A DNA stretch of 27,102 bases, from positions 1 through 27,102 of the forward strand of contig JADFPM010000007.1 in the NCBI GenBank assembly GCA_022562335.1, read 5' to 3'. The translations under genes and the position numbers were made by a program. Positions 7,243 through 13,744 of this stretch are shown one piece after another; within the stretch, counting starts at the first letter, position 1, and every line of letters starts with the position of its first letter. Origin of the DNA: Chloroflexota bacterium (GTDB lineage Bacteria > Chloroflexota > Dehalococcoidia > Lucifugimonadales > UBA3495). The notes below the pieces were generated by a model that saw nothing but the letters and a program-made list of their open reading frames with translations, made no database searches and was not told where the DNA came from.

Positions 7243-7282
7243 AGGGGCCCAACCTCCGGGTTACTCCGGGAATTGGGCCCCT
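7243..7282 (-). terminator. Intrinsic terminator/attenuator between rny and ymdB
   Basis: Read on the minus strand, AGGGGCCCAA pairs perfectly with TTGGGCCCCT, with a further CCGG/CCGG pairing inside the 20-base loop, followed by TTTT. It ends about 15 bases before the ymdB SD. It can terminate most rny transcripts or act as an attenuator for ymdB and the genes after it. Confidence 0.7.
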
Positions 7283-7345
7283 CTATCCATTTTCCCAGTG
7301 GTGGGTTCGCCTTACTCGGCCACCCGGTTCACCCCGGCTAAAGGA

Positions 7346-8872
7346 CTAACGGGCATACTCCACGTTACGTGTCTCCCGAATCACCGTGACTTTGATCTGG
7401 CCGGGAAACACCAGGTCCTCCGCCACTTTACGGGCGATATTCCGGGCCAACGAAGACGCTTGCACGTCGTCCAGGTCTTCGGGTTTAACCATCACCCGGA
7501 CCTCCCGGCCGGCCTGGATGGCAAAGGCGCGTTCCACGCCGTCGAACCCGGTGGCCACTGCCTCCAAGTCTTGCAACCGTTTTACGTAGAGCTCCAGGGA
7601 TTCCTTTCTTGCCCCGGGACGGGAGGCGCTGATCGCGTCAGCAGCGGCTATCAAGAACGACTCGATGGTCTCGTGCTCGTCGCTGTGGTGCTCCAAGATT
7701 CCCACGTAGGAGTTGTAGTGGATCCCGTGTTTCTTGGCCAGTTCTGCCCCGATCTCAGCGTGGGGGCCCGAGACTTCGTGGGTCAGAGCCTTGCCTATGT
7801 CATGGAGCAGACCGCCGAGTTTCGCCACCTGGACGTCGGCGCCGGCTTCGGCTGCCAACATTCCCGATAGCAAGGCGACTTCCATGGAGTGTTTCAGCAC
7901 GTTTTCGCCGTAGCTGTACCGGTACTTTAACCGGCCCAGGTGCCTGATCAACTCCGGGTCCAGGCCGCTGACTCCCACCTCAAAGGTGGCTTCTTCACCG
8001 GCTTTCCAGATCGTCTGCTCGATCTCTTCCTGCGCCTTGATCACGGTCTCTTCGATGCGCGCCGGTTGGATTCGCCCATCGGACACCAGTTTTTCCAGTG
8101 CCAGCTTGGCGACCTCCCGCCTTACGGGATCGAAACAAGATACGGTGACCACTTCCGGAGTGTCGTCTATTATGACGTCGACCCCGGTAAGGGATTCCAG
8201 TGTTCTTATGTTACGCCCTTCGCGGCCGATGAGACGTCCCTTCATCTCATCGTTGGGCAGGGATACCACCGAGGTGGTGACCTCGGATACAACATCGGTA
8301 GCTAGACGGTTTATTGCCAGGGTTACGATGCTGCGGGCGTTAGCGTCGGCTCTTTCCTTGTGCTCACGCTCTAATTCCAGATAGCGCCGCCCCAGCTCGA
8401 GCTGGGCATCGTCTTCACCCTGTTTGAGCACCAATTGACGGGCGTCCTTTACGGTAAGACCCGCCAACTCCTCGAGAGTCTGTAGCTGCTTGGCCTTTAG
8501 CGCATCCACCTCTCCCCGAGCTGTCTCCAGTTCTTGTTCTTTATCCGCCAACCCCAGTTGTTGCTTTTCCAGCGATTCGGTCCTCCGATCAAACTGCTCT
8601 TCCCGCTGGATGTAGCGGTGCTCCATCTGGGTCACTTCTTGGCGCTGCACCTGAATCTCTCGTTCACTCTCGGTGCGCTGCCTCAGCACCTCTTCCTGGG
8701 CAGCCAGCATAATCTTACGCTTCTCATCTTCAGCATCGTTGGTTATTTTCGTGGCTTGTTGGCTGGCGTTTTGCAGCCTTGTACCGTCTACTCTACTCTT
8801 GAAATGTTGCCAGGTTGCTACCCCTATCCCTGCGGCCGCTAGGACGGCTAGGACTACGAGGGCTATTTCCAA
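7346..8872 (-). CDS. rny: Ribonuclease Y
   Basis: RNase Y is a membrane-anchored endoribonuclease that initiates mRNA decay. The 508-residue protein has the full architecture: an N-terminal membrane helix (residues about 3-20), a long charged coiled coil (about 25-190), a KH RNA-binding domain with GRLIGREGRNIR near 211-222, and an HD domain with HSMEVA, LLHDIGKA and HHSDEH. The conserved ADAISASRPGAR segment follows. The start is TTG at 8872 behind AGGTGGG. It heads the minus-strand run rny-ymdB-PHP-plsY-zinc protein, with its own promoter at 8937-8965 and a 17-base palindrome near the expected transcription start. Confidence 0.97.
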   Translation of the reverse strand: MEIALVVLAVLAAAGIGVATWQHFKSRVDGTRLQNASQQATKITNDAEDEKRKIMLAAQEEVLRQRTESEREIQVQRQEVTQMEHRYIQREEQFDRRTESLEKQQLGLADKEQELETARGEVDALKAKQLQTLEELAGLTVKDARQLVLKQGEDDAQLELGRRYLELEREHKERADANARSIVTLAINRLATDVVSEVTTSVVSLPNDEMKGRLIGREGRNIRTLESLTGVDVIIDDTPEVVTVSCFDPVRREVAKLALEKLVSDGRIQPARIEETVIKAQEEIEQTIWKAGEEATFEVGVSGLDPELIRHLGRLKYRYSYGENVLKHSMEVALLSGMLAAEAGADVQVAKLGGLLHDIGKALTHEVSGPHAEIGAELAKKHGIHYNSYVGILEHHSDEHETIESFLIAAADAISASRPGARKESLELYVKRLQDLEAVATGFDGVERAFAIQAGREVRVMVKPEDLDDVQASSLARNIARKVAEDLVFPGQIKVTVIRETRNVEYAR

Positions 8873-8911
8873 GTTCCCACCTCTTCCTTTCCGTACTAAT
8901 AAGCCAAATCA

Positions 8912-8928
8912 AGGAGACGGCGTCTCCT
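8912..8928. promoter_or_regulatory. 17-base palindrome at the rny transcription start
   Basis: AGGAGACG and CGTCTCCT are perfect eight-base arms around a single G. The palindrome lies just downstream of the rny -10 box (8937-8942), where transcription would begin. With a one-base centre it cannot fold as a stable full-length RNA hairpin, so a repressor operator is the better reading. The regulator is unknown. Confidence 0.5.
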
Positions 8929-8936
8929 CTGATATC

Positions 8937-8965
8937 ATCCTAGCGATTTACGTAATTGGTGTCAA
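8937..8965 (-). promoter_or_regulatory. rny promoter
   Basis: On the minus strand a perfect TTGACA -35 (8965-8960) and a TAGGAT -10 (8942-8937) are 17 bases apart, about 65 bases upstream of the rny start codon. The spacer contains the palindrome TTACGTAA. Confidence 0.65.
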
Positions 8966-9163
8966 GGTGAAAACGCCCCATACAGCCTCAGACTGGACGA
9001 TTTGATATTGGGTATGAAAATTTAAAGATTCAGCGATATTGCTACGTAATCCGTTCTTAAACGCGGCGCTTATGCTAAAAATTTTCCGCCTCTCCCAGGC
9101 CTGGCCAACGGCGCCGCATCTTTCCACAACGCCTTCTTTGGCGATCTCAAGCCGTCAATGGTA
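8966..9163. other. Central part of the rny/dnaJ divergent intergenic region
   Basis: No coding frame with a credible start is visible here. The region is more AT-rich than its surroundings. It contains a second copy of the words AGCGAT and TACGTAAT at 9032-9050, which also occur at 8942-8956 in the rny promoter spacer. TCTCAA (9145-9150) is an inverted partner of the dnaJ -35 sequence TTGAGA (9164-9169). Nothing resembling an RNA gene was recognised. Confidence 0.4.
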
Positions 9164-9192
9164 TTGAGACGGCCAGCCTTCTGCCCTATAAT
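9164..9192 (+). promoter_or_regulatory. dnaJ promoter
   Basis: TTGAGA (9164-9169) and a perfect TATAAT (9187-9192) are separated by 17 bases, about 60 bases upstream of the dnaJ ATG. The -35 forms half of an inverted repeat with TCTCAA at 9145-9150. No CIRCE element was seen. Confidence 0.7.
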
Positions 9193-9196
9193 TTAA

Positions 9197-9209
9197 TGGC
9201 TAATAGCCA
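9197..9209. promoter_or_regulatory. 13-base palindrome just downstream of the dnaJ -10
   Basis: TGGCTA and TAGCCA flank a central A, giving a perfect palindrome where transcription of dnaJ should start. It is a plausible operator for a heat-shock or other repressor; no known consensus was matched. Confidence 0.4.
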
Positions 9210-9253
9210 AATTCATTTGACTGCATCCATCTAACGGTCTAAAGGGGTTGTTC

Positions 9254-10405
9254 ATGGCCAACCGGGACTACTACGACGTTCTGGGAGTCTCCAAAACGGA
9301 TAACGACGAAGAGATTCGCCGGGCATTCCGCAAAATGGCGATGCAATATCACCCCGACAGGAATAAAGAGGCAGGCGCTGAAGAAAAATTCAAGGAGATA
9401 AACGAAGCCTATCAGGTCTTGTCTGATTCCAAGAAAAGGGCCCAGTACGACTCCTTCGGCAGAGCCGGTATGGGCGCCAATGGAGGGTTCGACAGGCCCT
9501 TTGACGGTTTCGATGTCTTCGGCGGCTTCGGAGATATTTTCGACTCATTTTTCGGAGACGCCTCGGGACGCCGTACCCGGGAGCCCCAGCGTGGTGGAGA
9601 CATAAACCAGCGGGTGTCTCTCTCATTTGAAGAATCGATATTCGGGGCGGAACGCCAGGTTAACGTGACCCGCTTGGAAAAGTGCCAACGCTGCTCCGGG
9701 GCAGGAAACGAACCGGGCACCGCCATAAACAAATGCCCCACCTGCCGGGGCAGCGGCCAAGTGCGCCGGGCCCAGCGTAGCATCTTCGGCCAATTCGCCC
9801 AGATCACCACATGCACCACCTGCCGGGGCGCCGGCAAAGTCATCGAGAAGTCTTGCAACATCTGCCGCGGCGCCGGCCAGGAGCGGCGGGAGAGGAAGAT
9901 ATCGGTCAAGATCCCGGCCGGCGTGGATGACGGCATGCAGGTCCGCCTCACCGGGGAGGGAGACATTGGCTCTGGAGGCGGCCCGGCGGGAAACCTCTAC
10001 GTCCACCTGACCGTCAAGGAGCACCAGATATTCCAACGGGACGGCAACGATCTGGTTTACTTTATGCCTCTAAATGTGGCCGAGGCGGCTCTGGGCGTTG
10101 AAAAATACGTTCCCACGTTGGACGGCGAAGACGAAAAGTTGAAGGTCCCCCAGGGTACCCAACCCGGTGCTGAGTTTAGGATCAAAGGCAAAGGCGTACC
10201 TCATCTGAACCTCAACCGGAGAGGCGACCTGCGGATTCTGGTGGATTTGAAAGTCCCCAACCGATTGAACGCTGAGCAACGGGCCCTGCTCGAGCAATTG
10301 GCCCGGAGCATGTCCGGTAACGGAGATTCCGGGGAGAGCGCCCCTACCGACCAGCCCCGCGACTCCTCCCGTTCAGGCCAAACGGCAGATGCGGAACACG
10401 ATTGA
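9254..10405 (+). CDS. dnaJ: Chaperone DnaJ (type I Hsp40)
   Basis: This 383-residue class I J-protein stimulates the DnaK ATPase and binds unfolded clients. The J domain has HPD at residues 33-35, followed by a Gly/Phe-rich linker at about 70-103. Four CxxCxGxG-type zinc motifs lie near 144, 161, 187 and 201, although the last three read CxxCRGxG. The C-terminal substrate domains precede a hydrophilic S/G/D-rich tail. The ATG at 9254 is chosen over an in-frame TTG two codons earlier because AAAGGGG lies six bases before the ATG. No grpE or dnaK is adjacent, so this is a stand-alone dnaJ with its own strong promoter. Confidence 0.96.
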   Translation: MANRDYYDVLGVSKTDNDEEIRRAFRKMAMQYHPDRNKEAGAEEKFKEINEAYQVLSDSKKRAQYDSFGRAGMGANGGFDRPFDGFDVFGGFGDIFDSFFGDASGRRTREPQRGGDINQRVSLSFEESIFGAERQVNVTRLEKCQRCSGAGNEPGTAINKCPTCRGSGQVRRAQRSIFGQFAQITTCTTCRGAGKVIEKSCNICRGAGQERRERKISVKIPAGVDDGMQVRLTGEGDIGSGGGPAGNLYVHLTVKEHQIFQRDGNDLVYFMPLNVAEAALGVEKYVPTLDGEDEKLKVPQGTQPGAEFRIKGKGVPHLNLNRRGDLRILVDLKVPNRLNAEQRALLEQLARSMSGNGDSGESAPTDQPRDSSRSGQTADAEHD

Positions 10406-10637
10406 CCGGGAGATGGCGCCCCCGGCCATAAAGAAGTTCCTCTCCGCGGCGGTGAAATCGAAATCGGAGATCCTGATAATGGAGCCTTTGAGCGTATCAA
10501 AGATTCCATGTGTTGACCTCAGGCAACGGAGACCCACGAATTAACGCACCAAACCACGGATACCGATCGGCCCGGTCACAATCCTTCGAACCTTATTTGC
10601 TGCCTCACCATATTGGGATGCCATTCGGCGCCGGGCG

Positions 10638-10666
10638 GCCCGGGGAAGTATTGACCCGGGCTTTTT
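10638..10666 (+). terminator. Intrinsic terminator directly before prmA
   Basis: GCCCGGG (10638-10644) pairs with CCCGGGC (10655-10661) around a ten-base loop, and TTTTT (10662-10666) follows. It ends four bases before the prmA SD, so it can end dnaJ transcripts or attenuate prmA. The 230 bases between dnaJ and this hairpin hold no convincing gene; a weak TTGACC box lies at 10513-10518. Confidence 0.75.
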
Positions 10667-10679
10667 GTTTGGAGGAAGT

Positions 10680-11540
10680 TTGACCTGGCAAGAGATCAGC
10701 ATCCAAGTGCCCGATGAGTACGTCGAGCCGGTCTCGTATCTTTTCTCCCGTTACGGCCACGGTCTGGCCATGGAACCGCTGGGCGGCGGACAGGTGATCC
10801 TGCGCACCTACCTCACCACCACCTCCCGGCAACGGCTGGCCCATATAGAAGTGGGGGTCAAGTTGATCAACGTGCTGGAGCCCGTGGGGGACCTGACCTT
10901 CACTCCCATAGGAGACGGCGATGATTGGGAGACGGCCTGGAAGTCCCATTTCACCCTTCTGGAAGTTGGCCGGAGGCTGTTGATCAAACCGACGTGGATC
11001 GAGCATCAGGCAACCCCGGGGCAACTGGTCATCGAACTGGACCCCGGCATGGCCTTTGGCACCGGGTACCACCCAACCACCTATGGTTGCATGGAGGCGT
11101 TGGAACGGTTGATCCAGCCGGGTATGACGGTGTTGGACCTGGGCACCGGATCGGGTATTCTTACTATCACCGCATTGAAATTGGGCGCGGACCGAGCGGT
11201 TGCCATGGACATCGACCCCCAGGCCATCCGCGCCGCCCGGCAAAATTTTCGCCGCACCAGATTACAGCGCCGGGTTACCATCGCCCAGGGCTCGCTGCCC
11301 CATGCCCTGGCCCCGGCTCAGGAATTCGATCTAGTGGTGGCCAATATATCCCAAAGGGCCATCTGCGAGCGGGCGCCCTTCATCGCGCCCTCCCTAAAGG
11401 ATCAAGGCGCATTCATCGCTTCGGGTTTTTTGAACGAACAGAAGACGCAGGTGGTGGAATCCGTGACTGCTGCGGGTCTGCGATTGATTGAAGACTGCCC
11501 GCGGGAAGACTGGACCACACTGATATTCCGGGCGCCATAA
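10680..11540 (+). CDS. prmA: Ribosomal protein L11 methyltransferase-like PrmA
   Basis: This 286-residue class I SAM methyltransferase is of the PrmA type, which trimethylates ribosomal protein L11. The N-terminal domain resembles the PrmA substrate-recognition domain (TWQEISIQVPDEYVEPVSYLF). The catalytic domain has GMAFGTGYHPTT, typical of PrmA, then the SAM loop LDLGTGSGIL, the acidic AMDIDPQAI and the ANIS motif. The start is TTG at 10680, four bases after GGAGG; an earlier in-frame TTG at 10665 lies inside the terminator T-tract. dnaJ-prmA adjacency is common in several bacterial groups. Assignment is strong; L11 as substrate is inferred from family. Confidence 0.9.
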   Translation: MTWQEISIQVPDEYVEPVSYLFSRYGHGLAMEPLGGGQVILRTYLTTTSRQRLAHIEVGVKLINVLEPVGDLTFTPIGDGDDWETAWKSHFTLLEVGRRLLIKPTWIEHQATPGQLVIELDPGMAFGTGYHPTTYGCMEALERLIQPGMTVLDLGTGSGILTITALKLGADRAVAMDIDPQAIRAARQNFRRTRLQRRVTIAQGSLPHALAPAQEFDLVVANISQRAICERAPFIAPSLKDQGAFIASGFLNEQKTQVVESVTAAGLRLIEDCPREDWTTLIFRAP

Positions 11541-11610
11541 CGGCAACGATTTATAATAATCTGGTTCCGGCTGTATTCTGGGTCCAGGCACGCTGGGCCA
11601 AGAATGACCG

Positions 11611-11619
11611 TGCTATACT
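11611..11619 (+). promoter_or_regulatory. Extended -10 promoter for the kinase-like gene
   Basis: TGCTATACT contains the extended -10 TGn followed by TATACT, about 80 bases upstream of the ATG at 11700. No good -35 is seen at the expected position, as is usual for extended -10 promoters. The same TGCTAYA word recurs before ino1, ribH and the nitrilase gene. Confidence 0.45.
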
Positions 11620-11699
11620 TTAGCCGATAGCGGTGTTCTCACGGCGGTCCGTGACTGACACCCACACCCTGCGCGATAGCAATTTTGGAGAAACTGGGC

Positions 11700-12749
11700 A
11701 TGGAGCTGGTGACCCTGGAACGCTACGAACCCGGCAGCAGGCTGGGCACCGGCGCCGACTACGAAGTCCGCACCGCCGTGGACCGGGAAACGGGCAACCA
11801 GGTGGTCCTCAAACGGCCCGTGCCCCAGATGATCCGGCTAAACCAGCACGGCGGCGCCGAGGCCCGCACCCAAAGGCTCCTCCAAGCTCACCAGGAAATG
11901 GGAGCGTCACTCACGGGGATCGTGCCCATCTTGGGATACACAGAACCCGCCAACCACGACGCTTTTTTTGGCGACTCCCTGGGCAATGAATACCGCGTCA
12001 CGGTGGAAGAGCGGGCCAAGGGCATCCCCCTTTTGGGGGACCAGATGGCCCGGATCACCGGAGTGCCCATCGGAGTGGGTCAAAACCTGTTCGCCCTTTT
12101 TCCTCTCGGCCAGACCGATGGGCAGCCGGCATTTCCGGTGCAGCAGCAAATATTGGACGTGGAGGAGACGTTCCTGAAGGCCGGGTACCTGTTATTGGAC
12201 CTGCGGCCCCAGAACATCTTCTACCAGCCGGGCGCCGGACGCACCACCGTGATCGACTGCGGAGGGCTGGTCCCGTTAAAACCCAGCAAAAGAGAAGAAC
12301 ACCCGGGAAACCGGCGGCAAACCACTCCGGCGGATATCCACGATTTCTTTCTGGAGGTCCTGAAGTTTTACACCACTCCTCAGCGCCCTCCGGAACAAGC
12401 AGCCGGTTACCGTGACCCCTACGGCCTGCGCCCCGTGATTCGCTTTGAAGAGGAACTTGCCGATTTGGAAGCCGCCTTTGAAAGCCAGGACGATGCTTGC
12501 CGGGCGGCGGCGTTGGAAATGATCAAAAAGGTCCGCGGCCGGTCTTATTCCGGATTGGAGGATTTCAGGCAGGACTTGGATTTTTATTTTGATTCTGTTC
12601 GACAGCGCAACAGCGAACTTCCCGATTACCCGCTGGCGCGGCAGGCTTGGGAAGAAGCTTGTGAGTGGCTAAAGGCGGACTACTGGCGCAAGTTCCTGTT
12701 CGATCCCGACGTGGAGTTGGCGGAGTTTCAGTCTCAAGCCCATTGCTGA
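11700..12749 (+). CDS. Divergent soluble protein-kinase-like protein
   Basis: This 349-residue protein has degenerate eukaryotic-type kinase motifs in order: a glycine-rich loop RLGTGADYEV (residues 14-23), a VVLK lysine (K38), a catalytic loop LDLRPQNIF (D167, N172; HRD replaced by LDL) and IDCG in place of DFG (D186). Lysine, both aspartates and asparagine are all present, so it could be active. No membrane helix, PASTA or TPR domain is seen. The C-terminal 120 residues are helical and charged without a recognised domain. The ATG at 11700 has GGAG nine bases upstream. A PP2C-like phosphatase follows at 12880, suggesting a kinase-phosphatase pair. Kinase fold is fairly sure; substrate and activity are unknown. 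Confidence 0.7.
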   Translation: MELVTLERYEPGSRLGTGADYEVRTAVDRETGNQVVLKRPVPQMIRLNQHGGAEARTQRLLQAHQEMGASLTGIVPILGYTEPANHDAFFGDSLGNEYRVTVEERAKGIPLLGDQMARITGVPIGVGQNLFALFPLGQTDGQPAFPVQQQILDVEETFLKAGYLLLDLRPQNIFYQPGAGRTTVIDCGGLVPLKPSKREEHPGNRRQTTPADIHDFFLEVLKFYTTPQRPPEQAAGYRDPYGLRPVIRFEEELADLEAAFESQDDACRAAALEMIKKVRGRSYSGLEDFRQDLDFYFDSVRQRNSELPDYPLARQAWEEACEWLKADYWRKFLFDPDVELAEFQSQAHC

Positions 12750-12828
12750 CCAAATCTCCTTTGGGCAAGGACGACCTTATAGATCAGGCAGATCACCCGG
12801 CAAAAACCGTACGTCCTACCTAGCTAGA

Positions 12829-12867
12829 GACTTTTGCAAGGACTTATACGGACTTATGGATTACTTA
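12829..12867. repeat. Phased direct repeats before the phosphatase gene
   Basis: GACTT occurs at 12829, GACTTAT at 12841 and 12851, and TACTTA at 12862, so spacing is 10-12 bases, about one helical turn. The array ends just before the AAGGA SD of the phosphatase gene. This is the pattern expected of a tandem binding site for a regulator, but no family can be named. Confidence 0.4.
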
Positions 12868-12879
12868 AGGAAATAGCCT

Positions 12880-13563
12880 ATGCTGGCAAGTTCAGTCGCC
12901 ACGTTTCTAGACAATTCCACCCATGGTGAAGACAGCTTTTTGCTCCGAGACCTGGGAGGGGGCGAGTTTTTGGACGCCGTCATGGATGGCGTCACCGGAC
13001 ACGGTGGGGGGGAAGCCAGCCAATCCTTGGTGGCAGCGCTGACAACGGCAACGATCACGTCGCCGGACGACGTAGTCAAAGTCTTGGAGGAGATCAACCA
13101 GGAGTTCTTCGAGGTCGGTGGGGGCCGTTTTCTATTGACCACGGTGTCGGCCGCGCTGTTCCTTGACGGCCAGATGTACATACTGAGCGCCGGAGATAGC
13201 CCGGTTTACATCATGAAAGGGGACTCCGTTCAACAATTGACCGGCAGGATCGGCGGTTTTCTGCACGTGGGCGTGGCCAAGGCCGTGGGCGCAGCCGGCG
13301 ATTTAAACAACCTGGTGAGGATGGATTTCACCGTTGAGCCGGGCACCAGGGTGGTGCTGGCTACCGATGGCGTCAGCGACAACGTCCAATCGAGCGAGTT
13401 GGCGGAAATGGTGCAGGCGGCCTCGGACCCGGAGGACGCGTCCCAACGGGTGAACAGCACCATCGTTGGCCGCCTGGAAGTGGGCCACATCCCAGAGCAA
13501 CTGGGACGGCGGTTCCGGCACGACGACCGCACCGCGATCTTCCGGTTCTTCGAGATGGGCTGA
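12880..13563 (+). CDS. PP2C-like protein phosphatase
   Basis: This 227-residue soluble PPM/PP2C-family phosphatase would remove phosphate from Ser/Thr residues using two metal ions. Signature segments are MDGVTGHGGGEAS (residues 35-47, the DGxxGHGxG metal motif), LSAGDSPVYIM (about 102-112), ATDGVSDN (161-168) and RHDDRTA near the C-terminus. The family usually runs to about 240-260 residues, so this is a compact form. AAGGA lies eight bases before the ATG. It follows the kinase-like gene by 130 bases, with repeats in the gap that suggest its own control. The pairing implies a reversible phosphorylation switch; the target is unknown. Confidence 0.85.
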   Translation: MLASSVATFLDNSTHGEDSFLLRDLGGGEFLDAVMDGVTGHGGGEASQSLVAALTTATITSPDDVVKVLEEINQEFFEVGGGRFLLTTVSAALFLDGQMYILSAGDSPVYIMKGDSVQQLTGRIGGFLHVGVAKAVGAAGDLNNLVRMDFTVEPGTRVVLATDGVSDNVQSSELAEMVQAASDPEDASQRVNSTIVGRLEVGHIPEQLGRRFRHDDRTAIFRFFEMG

Positions 13564-13658
13564 TCTTCCATCCGGCGGCGCCCAACCGGTTTTGATCCCA
13601 AACCATGGCTGGCCAAGGCGCGCAAAGTGATTATGCTTGCAAGCTGGTGCGCCAGCCC

Positions 13659-13687
13659 TTGTTCCAGGCAGGGCGGTTTGCTACAAT
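13659..13687 (+). promoter_or_regulatory. ino1 promoter
   Basis: TTGTTC (13659-13664) and TACAAT (13682-13687) are 17 bases apart, with an extended -10 TG at 13679-13680. The perfect palindrome GCTTGCAAGC (13635-13644) lies 14 bases upstream of the -35 and could be a regulator site. Confidence 0.6.
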
Positions 13688-13744
13688 TCAGCCGCCTCTC
13701 CCGCCGTGGAGAGTTAGAATTTGACGAGAAAAGGAGCGCCAACA

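Noticed and set aside
7290..7345. A stretch on the minus strand resembling the D-arm of a Ser/Leu tRNA (GGTGGCCGAGT)
   Set aside because: No acceptor, anticodon or T stem can be folded around it; it is the spacer between the rny stop and its terminator.
10413..10544. A 43-codon frame after dnaJ starting ATG GCG CCC
   Set aside because: The SD-like GGGAG touches the ATG with no spacing, the product is unlike any known family, and the region looks like the leader before the prmA terminator.
12750..12764. CCAAA/TTTGG hairpin after the kinase gene
   Set aside because: A five-base-pair AT-rich stem without a T-tract is too weak to call a terminator.
13607..13657. Large hairpin GGCTGG...CCAGCC between the PP2C gene and the ino1 promoter
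   Set aside because: The long loop and lack of a T-tract make it doubtful; only the short palindrome GCTTGCAAGC within it is noted with the promoter.
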